Made by a program: the position numbers and the translations under genes. This document shows, one piece after another, positions 35,904 through 45,696 of a stretch of DNA of 64,000 nt (positions are counted from its first letter, which is position 1; each line of letters begins with the position of its first letter). This DNA comes from an uncultured Luminiphilus sp. (GTDB lineage Bacteria; Pseudomonadota; Gammaproteobacteria; Pseudomonadales; Halieaceae): positions 1-64,000 of the forward strand of contig CALKNZ010000011.1 of the NCBI GenBank assembly GCA_938091995.1, written 5' to 3'. The notes under the pieces are model-generated. The model made no database searches. It was not told where the DNA came from and worked only from the letters and a program-made list of their open reading frames with translations.

Positions 35904-37439
35904 ATGCCCCACATATCAATTACTGCCTCTGAAACACCTCACAAGCCCGCCTTCGTCATGGCGAACTCTGGGGAAATGGTCACCTACGGCGAATTGGAGG
36001 GCCGCAGTAATCAGATAGCACATTTGTTTCGCCTATGCGGGCTTAAGTCTGGTGACCATGTCGCCATTATGCTGGAAAACTGTCGGCAGTTTCTTGAAAT
36101 TACGACGGGTGCCATGCGCTCCGGCATTATTTTCACTCCAATCAGTACACATCTCAAGGAAGATGAGACGGCCTACATTTTGGAGAACTGCGGTGCCAAA
36201 TTATTTATTGCTTCACACGCATTGGCCGCTGTGGCCCGTCACATGATTGGCAGTGCGGAAGCACTGAAGCATTTTTATATGGTCGGGGGAATCGAGGAGG
36301 GCTTTCTATCCTTTGAGGAAACTGTTGATGCACTGCCCACGTCGACTATTGATGATCAAGCGATGGGCACGACCATGTTGTATTCCTCGGGAACGACCGG
36401 CAAGCCAAAAGGTGTTTATACCAAGCCTTATACCGAGGTTTTTGATGAGCCTCTGCCCCTAACGCTGTCCTTGGGCGCCGCTTTTGGTTTTGGACCCGAA
36501 ACAACCTATTTATCACCCGCACCGCTGTACCATGCGGCACCGCTGCACTACAACATGGTGGTACTCGATACCGGGGGCACCTCCATTATCATGGAGAAGT
36601 TTGATGCCGTCAGAGCTCTGGAGTTAATACAGGAGCACCGGGTGACGCACAGTCAGTGGGTGCCCATTATGTTCGTTCGGATGCTCAAGCTCCCTGAGGC
36701 TGTGCGCACCCAATTTGACACCAGCTCGATGCAGGTTGCTATTCACGCCGCCGCGCCTTGCCCAATTGATGTTAAGGAACAAATGATTGAATGGTGGGGA
36801 CCCGTGATTCTCGAATATTATTCGTCGAGTGAGGGCGTTGGCTTTACTCTGATTGACTCAAAGGATTGGCTCAACCACAAAGGCTCGGTTGGGCGCCCTC
36901 TGTTTGGTGTGCCTCATGTGTTGGATGAGGAAGGTAATGAATTGTCTGCGGGTAAAGTTGGTGCGATATGGTTTTCAGACATAGCCAATAAATTTGAGTA
37001 CCACGATGAGCCAGGCAAGACGGCAGAGGCGTACAATAAACACGGCTGGAGTTCAGTCGGTGACATGGGCTACCTTGATGAAGAGGGTTACCTGTACCTG
37101 ACCGATCGCAAAAACTTCACGATCATATCTGGTGGCGTCAATATTTATCCCGCTGAAATAGAAAACCTACTAATCAATCACGACAAGGTCGCCGATGTGG
37201 CAGTTTTTGGCGTGCCCTGCGACGAGTTTGGCGAGTCGGTTCAAGCTGTTGTACAGCCCGCCAATTGGGTTGACGCTACTGATGAGACTGCGTTGGAGCT
37301 TATGCAATGGCTCAAAGAGCGGTTGTCTCATATCAAAATTCCCAGAAATTTAGATTTCATGGAACAGCTCCCTAGGATGGATAACGGTAAACTGTATAAG
37401 CGCCACTTGATGGACGCCTATCGAAACCAAAATAAGTGA
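35904..37439 (+). CDS. Acyl-CoA synthetase (AMP-binding)
   Basis: Adenylate-forming enzyme that activates a carboxylic acid, probably a fatty or aromatic acid, to its CoA ester. The 511 residues carry the P-loop-like [10 protein letters not shown] at 161-170, the A5-type [24 protein letters not shown], and the C-terminal catalytic lysine in MDNGKLYK. No signal or membrane helix. GAGAGAC stands before the ATG. It is divergent from the 5-oxoproline operon with about 70 bases between starts. The substrate cannot be read from sequence; neighbours (patatin, CoA genes) suggest lipid breakdown. Confidence 0.9.
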   Translation: MPHISITASETPHKPAFVMANSGEMVTYGELEGRSNQIAHLFRLCGLKSGDHVAIMLENCRQFLEITTGAMRSGIIFTPISTHLKEDETAYILENCGAKLFIASHALAAVARHMIGSAEALKHFYMVGGIEEGFLSFEETVDALPTSTIDDQAMGTTMLYSSGTTGKPKGVYTKPYTEVFDEPLPLTLSLGAAFGFGPETTYLSPAPLYHAAPLHYNMVVLDTGGTSIIMEKFDAVRALELIQEHRVTHSQWVPIMFVRMLKLPEAVRTQFDTSSMQVAIHAAAPCPIDVKEQMIEWWGPVILEYYSSSEGVGFTLIDSKDWLNHKGSVGRPLFGVPHVLDEEGNELSAGKVGAIWFSDIANKFEYHDEPGKTAEAYNKHGWSSVGDMGYLDEEGYLYLTDRKNFTIISGGVNIYPAEIENLLINHDKVADVAVFGVPCDEFGESVQAVVQPANWVDATDETALELMQWLKERLSHIKIPRNLDFMEQLPRMDNGKLYKRHLMDAYRNQNK

Positions 37440-37649
37440 TGCTGTAGCAGTCAAAACTGGTGTTAAAGTGGTTAGAGCGTTGTTCCCTAGTCGCTGACTA
37501 AGGCAGTGAGTATTTAGTTGCAATTTACAGTTTAAGCAACTGAAATATAAGCTATAAGTCATAATTATAGGCTAACACACCCTGTTTTTTTTTGCGCATT
37601 TATTGATCCAGTCCATATACCCAGAAGCCCAACAGTAATAAGCTGACGG
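37440..37649. other. Intergenic region before the patatin gene
   Basis: AT-rich gap of 210 bases. It holds a TAGTC/GACTA hairpin near 37490-37502 and an AGTTGC/GCAACT inverted repeat (37516-37521 with 37536-37541, 14-base loop), which might be an operator or leader hairpin. A run of about nine T near 37586 follows no stem. No gene is supported. Confidence 0.35.
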
Positions 37650-39311
37650 TTGATCCCATTGTGGTATGAGGTGAGGGTGCGGAATAAACGAAAACTCAAG
37701 GTATTGGCGCGCGACATGGCTAATACCGAGAATTACGCTGATTGGTTAGCAGCAGCCCGTGATCATGATGATCTCACCGGTATGACCGACTGGCGGCATG
37801 TTGAGCACACGGATCTATACGACTATGCGCAAATCCGATTGCGGCTCGATCGATTGCGCAACCTCCGCGCTCGGTCAGATCATCAGGGGTTACTTTATGC
37901 ACTGAACGAAGGCATCCATGGCAACATGGGCGGCATGGGTAAAGGCGTGCTTTATCGAATGGCAAAGGCTGGAACCAAACGCCTGATTGAGGATTACATC
38001 GATGAGATCGATGCTTCATTAAAGCTGCTTGCTGATCTTGATGACAGTATTATTCCAGCGCAACAAAAGATCGATTTCTTTTATCGAGCTAATATTTGTT
38101 TTGGCCGCTCCGCGCTGATGCTCAGCGGTGGCGGCGTTTTAGGTTTTTTACACCTCGGTGTTGTCAACGTGTTGTTGGAACAGGGCCTTTTGCCTCGCGT
38201 TATTTCAGGCTCAAGTGCAGGAGCCCTCGTAGCCGGGGTACTGGCATGCCACACGGATGACGAAGTGGCCGATCTCGAAAAGCTTGCCATACTGCAAAAC
38301 GGTACCCAAGACGAAAGTGGGTTTCTCCGCAAGTTATTAACCGGCGGCCCCAGTATCTCTCTCGACGACCTTGAGCAGCTTATTGAGCGTCTCATCCCCA
38401 ACATGACGTTTGAAGAGGCGTACGCCAAGACCGGACGTCAGGTGAGTATCACGATTGCACCCGCTGAGCCTCACCAACGTTCGCGGCTTCTTAATGCCGT
38501 GACCTCTCCCAACGTCTATATTCGCTCTGCTGTTATGGCATCGTGTGCTGTACCCGGAGTGTTCCCGGCAGTCATGTTAATGGCTCGCAATGTTCATGGA
38601 GAGCCACAACCGTATTTGCCGGGTCGTCGCTGGATCGACGGTTCGGTAGCCGATGACTTGCCCGCAAAACGCTTGTCTCGACTGTTTGGCACAAACCACC
38701 ATATCGTGAGCATGGTGAATCCCATAGCTACGGCGTTTATCGCTAAGGATGAGGATCGAGGAGGGCTGTCTAAAGCAGCAGGGGCATTGGGTGTTGGTGT
38801 TGGGCGTGAATTCCTTAACTTTTATCGGGGGTTGGCGCAGAAGCGAGGTGACAAGTGGCCGCGTTTTAATATGATGCTACACGGCTTACATGCGCTTATG
38901 GACCAAGAATACACGGGTGACATTAATATTATGCCCAGCTTCCGGCTCGCCAATCCGTTGCGCCTGCTTTCGCACCTAAGTGAGGAAGAGTTGATTAGGC
39001 TGACTCACCACGGCGCACATGCTTGCTATGAAAAGGTCGAGGCCATTCGCCGGTGCACTCAAATATCCAGAACCCTTGAGGATATTTTGTATCGCTTCGA
39101 ATACGGTGATTTGCGACCCGATCCAGCGGTTGCAAGAAAACCCCGCTCCTCTCGCCGCAGACCCGCTCCGACGCGCGCCCAACGCGAAAGGCTGAGCGGC
39201 GTATCAGATAGCAGCCCCTCCGATGTCAAGCCTAGACGTCAAGGTAAACCCCGAGCGAACACCCCGGCCAGGTCAAAAGCGGCTAAGAAATCGATGCAAA
39301 TGACCCATTGA
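37650..39311 (+). CDS. Patatin-like lipase with DUF3336 domain
   Basis: Likely triacylglycerol or phospholipid lipase of the Tgl/SDP1-like type. The N-terminal DUF3336 region (about residues 30-135) is followed by the patatin domain with oxyanion loop SGGGVLGFLHLG, nucleophile SGSSAG (serine of GxSxG) and the dyad aspartate in WIDGSVADD. The last 60 residues are a basic, Arg/Lys/Pro-rich tail that looks disordered and may bind membranes or polyester granules. The start is unsure: TTG at 37650 gives 553 residues; GTG codons at 37671 and 37677 or ATG at 37725 are alternatives. Convergent with the phosphotransferase gene. Confidence 0.88.
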   Translation: MIPLWYEVRVRNKRKLKVLARDMANTENYADWLAAARDHDDLTGMTDWRHVEHTDLYDYAQIRLRLDRLRNLRARSDHQGLLYALNEGIHGNMGGMGKGVLYRMAKAGTKRLIEDYIDEIDASLKLLADLDDSIIPAQQKIDFFYRANICFGRSALMLSGGGVLGFLHLGVVNVLLEQGLLPRVISGSSAGALVAGVLACHTDDEVADLEKLAILQNGTQDESGFLRKLLTGGPSISLDDLEQLIERLIPNMTFEEAYAKTGRQVSITIAPAEPHQRSRLLNAVTSPNVYIRSAVMASCAVPGVFPAVMLMARNVHGEPQPYLPGRRWIDGSVADDLPAKRLSRLFGTNHHIVSMVNPIATAFIAKDEDRGGLSKAAGALGVGVGREFLNFYRGLAQKRGDKWPRFNMMLHGLHALMDQEYTGDINIMPSFRLANPLRLLSHLSEEELIRLTHHGAHACYEKVEAIRRCTQISRTLEDILYRFEYGDLRPDPAVARKPRSSRRRPAPTRAQRERLSGVSDSSPSDVKPRRQGKPRANTPARSKAAKKSMQMTH

Positions 39312-39321
39312 TTACCGCGAA

Positions 39322-40341
39322 TTATTGATTGATATAAGACATGCCAAGCTCAGCGAGTGGGTGTACAAGGTCGCCTCGACTTTCGGCTTCAGCGCTCGAG
39401 GCAGTGCCATCTAGGGCGCGCTTTTTTACCCCTTGAACAATGGCTGCTAAGCGGAAGAAACAGAAAGCCAGGTAAAAATTCCAATGCTTAATCTCATTGC
39501 GCCCGGTGCGCTCGCAATACCGTCTGACGTAGTCGGTGTCATCTGGAATATCTAGGGGCTTACGATCGATACCGCTCAAGCCGGTGATCCCCGCATCACG
39601 GGGAAGTTGCCAGGCCATGACTTGGTAGGCTAAGTCAGCAATGGGGTTACCTAAGGTGCTGAGCTCCCAGTCTAAAACTGCAATAATTTTAGGTTCTGTC
39701 GGATGAAACATGACGTTGTCCAAGCGATAGTCTCCATGAACCAGCGTTGCACGGCCATCGTCAGCGGGCATGTTTTCTTGCAACCACACCATTAGGTCTT
39801 CCATCTCAGGTACCGTCTCAGTCTCTGAAGCACGATATTGTTTACTCCAACGGCCCACTTGTCTTTCGAAATAATTGCCTGGCCGACCGTAGTCACCCAA
39901 CCCGACCGCGTCGACGTCAACGCTGTGCATCGCCGCGAGCACGCGATTCATATCGTCATAAACAGCACGGCGCTCATGATTACTGAGTTCAGGCAGCACG
40001 GGATCCCAGAAGACACGGCCTTCCATGTATTCCATCAGGTAGAACATAGAGCCAATAATGTCGTCGTCTTCGCATAAAGCCACCGCACCTGGGACAGGAA
40101 CCTCACTGTTCTGCAACGCTGAAATGACACGAAACTCGCGATCGACCGCGTGAGCAGAGGCTAAAAGCTGCCCTGGAGGCTTGCGCCGAAGCACAAATTG
40201 CCGAGCTCCCGCAGTTAACTTAAAGGTTGGGTTAGATTGTCCCCCCGCAAACTTTTCGGCGGTTAAGGAACCACTGAAGTCACATACATTGTCTTTAACC
40301 CATTCGTTCAGTTTGGAAAGATCTAAGCTTTGTGTGCTCAA
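39322..40341 (-). CDS. Phosphotransferase family protein (ACAD10/11-like)
   Basis: Kinase-like protein of the aminoglycoside phosphotransferase fold, 339 residues. Markers are the ATP-lysine region QFVLRRKPPG, the catalytic loop LVHGDYRLDNVMFHP and the metal motif AVLDWELSTLGNPIADLAY. The closest pattern is the subgroup found with acyl-CoA dehydrogenases, as in the ACAD10/11 N-terminal domain, thought to phosphorylate 4-hydroxyacyl-CoA; here it sits among acyl-CoA genes, which supports that role rather than antibiotic resistance. The start is TTG. It is divergent from the next synthetase. Confidence 0.88.
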   Translation of the reverse strand: MSTQSLDLSKLNEWVKDNVCDFSGSLTAEKFAGGQSNPTFKLTAGARQFVLRRKPPGQLLASAHAVDREFRVISALQNSEVPVPGAVALCEDDDIIGSMFYLMEYMEGRVFWDPVLPELSNHERRAVYDDMNRVLAAMHSVDVDAVGLGDYGRPGNYFERQVGRWSKQYRASETETVPEMEDLMVWLQENMPADDGRATLVHGDYRLDNVMFHPTEPKIIAVLDWELSTLGNPIADLAYQVMAWQLPRDAGITGLSGIDRKPLDIPDDTDYVRRYCERTGRNEIKHWNFYLAFCFFRLAAIVQGVKKRALDGTASSAEAESRGDLVHPLAELGMSYINQ

Positions 40342-40403
40342 GTGGAACCCCTTGAATTACAGCTGCACTAACGTCGCCCAATACGGCTTGTGTTAGTAAA
40401 TGT

Positions 40404-40432
40404 TTGATCGCTCAGTATGCTGTGGTTATGCT
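40404..40432 (+). promoter_or_regulatory. Probable promoter of the second acyl-CoA synthetase gene
   Basis: TTGATC (40404-40409) and TATGCT (40427-40432) with 17-base spacing. A start of transcription near 40439 lies upstream of the ATG at 40494 and excludes longer upstream starts. Confidence 0.55.
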
Positions 40433-40493
40433 GGGTCGCGCAACCCAACGGACTCAAATGAAGTCCACTAAAAATCTCTTGCGAGGAGAGTTC

Positions 40494-42197
40494 ATGAGCA
40501 GTATCGAAAATTTTAAAGTAGCCAAAAATTTGGTTACTCAGCCCGGTTCTTTGTTAGAGGTAGGGCGGATTGATGTCGCGGGGCAGTCATTACTGGGCTA
40601 CGTCAATGCGCCCGGCAGCATGCGCGATCTATGGATGCTGGCTACTGGACATGGCGATGCGGAGTACATGGTATATCTCGACGAGCGCCTAACTTACCGC
40701 GATGCCGCTGAGCGTGTAGCGGGTTTTGCCAGTTGGTTGCAAGGGCAGGGCATCGCCCCAGGTGATCGTGTGGCGATCGCTATGCGCAACTATCCCGAGT
40801 GGATGCTGGCTCACTGGGCCATTAACTCAATAGGTGCGGTAGTCGTTGGATTAAATGCTTGGTGGGTCGCTGATGAAATGGCCTACGCATTAGATGATTC
40901 TAAACCTAAGATGCTAATCGCAGATCAGCAGAGGCTGGCGACTTTTAGCACGATCAGTGATCAATTTTCAGATATCGCCTTGGTCTCTGTGCGCACAGAA
41001 ACCTGCGACTTAAAAACAACGGACTGGGAAACAGCAGTCGCCACGGGTGGCACGTTACCAGAGGTTGCGGTTGATCCTGATAGTGATGCTTGCATCTTTT
41101 ACACTTCAGGGACAACAGGGCGTCCTAAAGGTGCCCAATTGACCCACCGGGGTTGTGTGGCTAACGTGTTAAATGTTGCGGCCATGGGCGGTATTTACGC
41201 ATCACACCGTGCTCTTGAGGCCGGAGAGGTCTTAGAGGCGCCGGCATCTGCACCTGCACCGGTGGCGTTAATTGCCACCCCACTTTTCCATGTAACCGCC
41301 AACAATTGCATTATGCAGGCCGGTACCGTCGCAGGTGGTCGCTTTATACTGATGTATAAGTGGGATCCTGTTGAAGCTATGCGCCTTATTGATGCTGAAA
41401 AAGTGACCACTATGAGTGCCGTGCCCATGATGAGCAGGGAAATTCTGACCCACCCCGAACGAGACGAATACGATCTGGGCAGCTTAGCCGCGATGGGAGG
41501 TGGTGGTGCCGCTATGCAGCCCGATTTGGTGGGTAAAGTGGCCGCTGAAATGAAGCGAGCGAAGCCTACTCAAGGCTATGGTATGACCGAAGTCTGCGGA
41601 ATTATTAGTTATATCACCGGAGATATATTTTTGGAGCGCCCTAGTAGCGCGGGACCCATGGTGCCAACCCTTGAAGGCAAATGTGTTGACGCTGAAGGTA
41701 AAACACTGGCACCTCATGAGGTCGGTGAAGTTTGTGTTCGTGGTACTCCCGTTATTAAAGGCTATATCAATCGGCCTGAAGCAACAGCTGAAACGATTGT
41801 CGATGGTTGGCTGCAAACGGGCGATATCGGTTATTTCGATGCGGATGGATTTTTATATTTAGTCGATCGAGCCAAGGATATGATTCTTCGTGGCGGCGAA
41901 AATATCTACGGTGCTGAAGTGGAAAACGCGATTTTCGACCATCCAGCTGTATTGGAGTGTGTTGCTTTTTCTGTGCCAGATGATCGTCTAGGTGAGGAGG
42001 TGGGTGCCGCTATACATCTCAAAGAAGCCGCCATGCTCGACGCGCCGAGTTTACGTGAGCACCTGGCGAGCCGGATCGCGGCATTTAAAGTGCCGCGTTA
42101 CATTTGGTTTTTAGCCGAGCCGTTACCCCGAAATGCAAATGGTAAATTCTTGAAGCGCGAGTTGAAAGACGTATTGGATCCAGAGAGTGCTGACTAA
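40494..42197 (+). CDS. Acyl-CoA synthetase (class I adenylate-forming)
   Basis: Second AMP-binding acid:CoA ligase, 567 residues. It has YTSGTTGRPKGA, the TQGYGMTE adenine motif, TGDIGYFDADGFLYLVDRAKD (two parts, the A7 and A8 motifs) and the C-terminal lysine in NANGKFLKRE. The ATG at 40494 has GAGGAGAG just before it. Unlike the first synthetase it has an insertion around residues 235-260 rich in alanine. The substrate is unknown; the gene runs straight into the SprT-like gene (stop followed directly by its TTG). Confidence 0.92.
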   Translation: MSSIENFKVAKNLVTQPGSLLEVGRIDVAGQSLLGYVNAPGSMRDLWMLATGHGDAEYMVYLDERLTYRDAAERVAGFASWLQGQGIAPGDRVAIAMRNYPEWMLAHWAINSIGAVVVGLNAWWVADEMAYALDDSKPKMLIADQQRLATFSTISDQFSDIALVSVRTETCDLKTTDWETAVATGGTLPEVAVDPDSDACIFYTSGTTGRPKGAQLTHRGCVANVLNVAAMGGIYASHRALEAGEVLEAPASAPAPVALIATPLFHVTANNCIMQAGTVAGGRFILMYKWDPVEAMRLIDAEKVTTMSAVPMMSREILTHPERDEYDLGSLAAMGGGGAAMQPDLVGKVAAEMKRAKPTQGYGMTEVCGIISYITGDIFLERPSSAGPMVPTLEGKCVDAEGKTLAPHEVGEVCVRGTPVIKGYINRPEATAETIVDGWLQTGDIGYFDADGFLYLVDRAKDMILRGGENIYGAEVENAIFDHPAVLECVAFSVPDDRLGEEVGAAIHLKEAAMLDAPSLREHLASRIAAFKVPRYIWFLAEPLPRNANGKFLKRELKDVLDPESAD

Positions 42198-42731
42198 TTG
42201 TCTTTGTCACCGCTGACCGAAGCCCAAGTTCAGGAAATTGAGGCGCGCGTTAGCTACGATATCGATCGAGCTCAACGGATACTCGACATATCCCTAGATC
42301 GAATCGAAGCGCGCCTAGATCTTTCGGGGACCACGGCCGGTATGTACTGTTATAAGGGGCAGCACCGGTGGCTTCGTTTTAACCCCTGGGTATTTGCGAC
42401 CGACCTGTCGCTGCACCTGCAAGATACTGTGTCCCACGAAGTCGCACACTATGCGATTCATCAGCAGTTTGGGCGACGCAGAGTTAAGCCCCACGGTCTC
42501 GAATGGCAATCTTTAATGGTGGCTATGGGGGCCAATCCCGCCGCAACCTATACAGCGGATTTAAGTCATATTCCGGTGCGCCGCCAGCATCGGCATGCTT
42601 ACCGATGTGCCTGCAAAGACCATAGCGTATCCACCACGCGACATAATCGCATACGTGCGGGCAGAGCAATTTATCGCTGCTGTTCCTGTGGTGAGACTCT
42701 GGTGGCGGCGTTTGCACTCACGGACTGTTAG
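42198..42731 (+). CDS. SprT-like zinc metalloprotease family protein
   Basis: Member of the SprT/SPRTN fold, 177 residues. The metal motif HEVAH is at 80-84 (HExxH), with a following conserved histidine (PHGLEW), and a C-terminal zinc ribbon formed by YRCACKDH and YRCCSCGE. Human SPRTN of this fold degrades DNA-protein crosslinks; the bacterial function is not established. The start is TTG (42198, or 42204), directly after the synthetase stop, so translation is likely coupled. Confidence 0.85.
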   Translation: MSLSPLTEAQVQEIEARVSYDIDRAQRILDISLDRIEARLDLSGTTAGMYCYKGQHRWLRFNPWVFATDLSLHLQDTVSHEVAHYAIHQQFGRRRVKPHGLEWQSLMVAMGANPAATYTADLSHIPVRRQHRHAYRCACKDHSVSTTRHNRIRAGRAIYRCCSCGETLVAAFALTDC

Positions 42732-42892
42732 CGCATTTATTTCGACAGTAATAACCATAATCCAGGGCATAGCCCTATGGGATGGCGTTCTTAAGTCGTA
42801 GAATGGCGGCTGTCAGATGCTTCCTTTGTTACACGGCGAGGGTTGTCGTCATCGGTCCCAAGTCTACTTGCTGGAAAAATTGAGAGAACACA

Positions 42893-43696
42893 ATGTCAAA
42901 ATTTGAAACCGTTAAAGTCACTCGTGATGGCGCTGTAGCCCGGGTTGCGTTCAATCGTCCTGACAGCCTTAACGCCATGAATGGCCAAATGCGCCGAGAG
43001 TTTTATGCCGCTGCGCGGGAGATCAATATGGATGATGCTATCCGCGTGATCATTTTAACGGGAGAGGGCAGAGCCTTTGGCGCGGGCGCTGATCTCGCCG
43101 AGGAGGGCGACGCAAGTGGTGCAAACTTGATGGTTGGGGCCCAGACTAGAGATGATCTGATTCATGAGTTTAAACCCGGTGTGTTAGCCATTGCCGAAGC
43201 GCCAAAGGTTTGGATCGCAGCAGTTAACGGGCCTTGTGCAGGTATTTCATACAGCTATGCAATGGCCTGTGATCTTGTGGTCATGGCTAAAGACGCCTAT
43301 CTGTATCAACCCTTTTCGGCTATTGGTTTGATTCCTGATGGCGGCTCAACCTGGCTGCTGCAAAAACTTATTGGTAGTCGCCGAGCCTTTGAACTAATGG
43401 CACTGGGCGAAAAGTTAGGTGCAGAGAAGGCGCTTGAATGGGGCATGGCTAATCGAGTTTTTGACAACGCGACCTTCGCGCAACAGGCCATGGATTTTGC
43501 TGAGAATCTGGCGGGACGTTCACCTTTGGCGCTTCGATATACCAAGGAAGCCTTGCGCTTTGCGGCTACGGCATCTTTAAGCGACACGATCATTAAAGAG
43601 GCTGACTTACAGGAGTTTTGTATTTCGAGCGAGGACTGTCCCAACGCTGTGGCCGCTTTTTTTGATAAAAAACCCTACACTTGGAAGGGTCGGTGA
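42893..43696 (+). CDS. Enoyl-CoA hydratase/isomerase family protein
   Basis: Crotonase-fold enzyme of 267 residues acting on an enoyl-CoA. The oxyanion-hole segments are AFGAGADLAE and NGPCAGISYSYAMACD; the active-site loop reads GLIPDGGSTWLL, with Asp as in PaaG-type isomerases and several hydratases, rather than the two-glutamate hydratase pattern. So isomerisation of a double bond, or a specialised hydration, is plausible. GAGAGA stands before the ATG. It follows the synthetase and SprT-like genes after 160 bases with no clear terminator. Confidence 0.9.
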   Translation: MSKFETVKVTRDGAVARVAFNRPDSLNAMNGQMRREFYAAAREINMDDAIRVIILTGEGRAFGAGADLAEEGDASGANLMVGAQTRDDLIHEFKPGVLAIAEAPKVWIAAVNGPCAGISYSYAMACDLVVMAKDAYLYQPFSAIGLIPDGGSTWLLQKLIGSRRAFELMALGEKLGAEKALEWGMANRVFDNATFAQQAMDFAENLAGRSPLALRYTKEALRFAATASLSDTIIKEADLQEFCISSEDCPNAVAAFFDKKPYTWKGR

Positions 43697-43753
43697 GTCC
43701 GCGCTCATTCGCTATCTGACTCGGTATTTGGTACTGCTAACGTGAGAACAATC

Positions 43754-45616
43754 ATGAAAAATCTAACATGGGTTGCATTGATTTTTGCCGTAACCTTTAC
43801 GATGAGCGTCCAGGCGGACGAAAAAAAACTGCTGTGGGGCGATACGCACCTGCATACAACCTATTCCTCGGATGCCTTTGCTAACAATAATCTTACCGCC
43901 ACTCCTGACATGGCCTACCGCTTTGCCAAAGGCGCTCCTGTCGTTCACGGCTGGGATGGTCGGCGTGTACAGTTGGAGACACCTTTAGATTTTTTGGTTG
44001 TGTCAGATCATGCAGAGCTCATGGGTGTAATCCGGAGCGTCTACTATGATGGGATCACACGTGATGATCTGTCTCTGATAGATAAGTTAAAGGCTTGGAT
44101 AGCGACTTCAATACTGCGTAATGCCGTCGATCAGCAAACCGCCCGTAATTTGTTTCTCGCTGTGCTGCCAGAACCCACCGATGATTACGCGGCTGCGGCG
44201 CAGAATTGGAATACGGATATTGGTTGGATTCCCGATTTGCCCGAGGTTGAAGCTGATGCATGGAAGACCATTACTAACGCTGCTGATGCTCACAACGCCC
44301 CGGGCGACTTCACCGCGTTAATCGGATGGGAATACAGTGCCATTCCTGGAGGCGCTAATCTTCACCGTATAGTGGTCGGCGATATTGACGCAGAAACCGC
44401 TCAAACGTTTGTACCTTATGGCCTAGATAACAGCTCATTTCCTGAGGATCTCTGGGAGTGGCTCGAAACTACAGCAGACTCTACGGGGGGCACATTTTTA
44501 GCAATTCCGCACAATTCCAATATCTCAAAAGGCATTATGTTTGACCTGACATCCTTGCGAGGAGAGAAAATAGACGCGCGTTATGCCGAGCGCAGACGCT
44601 ACTGGGAACCCCTGGTTGAAATCACGCAAATCAAAGGTGATTCCGAGACACATTCGGCTTTATCTCCAGATGACGAGTTTGCCGATTTCGAAACCTACCC
44701 CTTTTATATTCAGAGTCGATGGACTGAATATGCACCAAAGCCTGGCGATTATGTGCGATCAGCACTGCGTAGAGGGCTGAGTCTGGAAGCTGATTTGGGC
44801 ATCAATCCCTACCAATTCGGTGTCATAGGTTCTACCGATGGCCACACGGCGCTAGCGAGTGCAGAGGAGGCTAATTTTCAGGGTAAGTTTGTAACAGACT
44901 CAATACCCAGTAAAAAGAGTAATGGCTGGGGTGACGAGCCGCAAAGACCTTTCGGTTGGGCAATGTCGGCCTCCGGATTGGCGGCAGTATGGGCGGAAGA
45001 AAATACCCGTGAAAGCATTGTCGCTGCCATGCGCAGGCGAGAAGTATACGCCACCACTGGCCCGCGTATCGGTGTCAGGGTCTATGGAGGATGGAACTTA
45101 GGGCCGGAATCTTTGGACGACGCTAGTTTCCCTGACAATATTGTCTCCCAAGCTGTGCCTATGGGCGGAGAGCTGATGACTGCAGCAGAGGGCGCAACGC
45201 CCACATTGCTCATTGAGGCTACGGCCGATCCCGCATCGGGTTCACTGGACAGAGTGCAGGTCATTAAAGGCTGGACGCTTGGCGATGGCAGTACCCGAGA
45301 GCGGATCTATAACGTGGCTTGGGCTGGGGGCGATCGATTGCGACAAGATGGGTCACTGGCGCCCATTGCAAATACCGTCGACCTGTCCACTGGATTAGTC
45401 GATAACAGTATTGGGGCCGCTCGTCTAACCGCGGCCTGGAGCGATCCAGATTTTGATCCCAGTCAATCGGCCTTTTATTACGTACGAGTATTGCAAATAC
45501 CAACGGCGCGCCATTCCTTGCTGGATAAGCTGGCACTGGGTGGTGAGGTTGATACGCTGCGCCCAGACACCCTGCAGGAGCGTGCTTACACGTCGTCCAT
45601 TTGGTATCGCCCTTAA
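43754..45616 (+). CDS. Exported DUF3604 protein
   Basis: A 620-residue exported protein of the DUF3604 family. The signal peptide is MKNLTWVALIFAVTFTMSVQ with a cut after QA (residue 21). Metal-binding motifs resemble the PHP phosphoesterase fold: WGDTHLHTTYSSDA near the N-terminus, VVSDHAE, IGWEYSA, IPHNSN and GSTDGHTAL. Members often occur with aryl or alkyl compound degradation genes in marine bacteria; the reaction is not known to me. An in-frame GTG at 43742 could add four residues. The last gene of the lipid/CoA stretch. Confidence 0.85.
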   Translation: MKNLTWVALIFAVTFTMSVQADEKKLLWGDTHLHTTYSSDAFANNNLTATPDMAYRFAKGAPVVHGWDGRRVQLETPLDFLVVSDHAELMGVIRSVYYDGITRDDLSLIDKLKAWIATSILRNAVDQQTARNLFLAVLPEPTDDYAAAAQNWNTDIGWIPDLPEVEADAWKTITNAADAHNAPGDFTALIGWEYSAIPGGANLHRIVVGDIDAETAQTFVPYGLDNSSFPEDLWEWLETTADSTGGTFLAIPHNSNISKGIMFDLTSLRGEKIDARYAERRRYWEPLVEITQIKGDSETHSALSPDDEFADFETYPFYIQSRWTEYAPKPGDYVRSALRRGLSLEADLGINPYQFGVIGSTDGHTALASAEEANFQGKFVTDSIPSKKSNGWGDEPQRPFGWAMSASGLAAVWAEENTRESIVAAMRRREVYATTGPRIGVRVYGGWNLGPESLDDASFPDNIVSQAVPMGGELMTAAEGATPTLLIEATADPASGSLDRVQVIKGWTLGDGSTRERIYNVAWAGGDRLRQDGSLAPIANTVDLSTGLVDNSIGAARLTAAWSDPDFDPSQSAFYYVRVLQIPTARHSLLDKLALGGEVDTLRPDTLQERAYTSSIWYRP

Positions 45617-45696
45617 CTGGACAATCACCCAGCCGGTAAGCCTGATTCCTCCAAAGGTCTCGACCAAGCTTAAAAGACTGGGCCTGCAAGGATCCA

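Noticed and set aside
39322-40341. Aminoglycoside resistance kinase
   Set aside because: The fold is shared, but motifs and the acyl-CoA gene context fit the ACAD10/11-like group instead.
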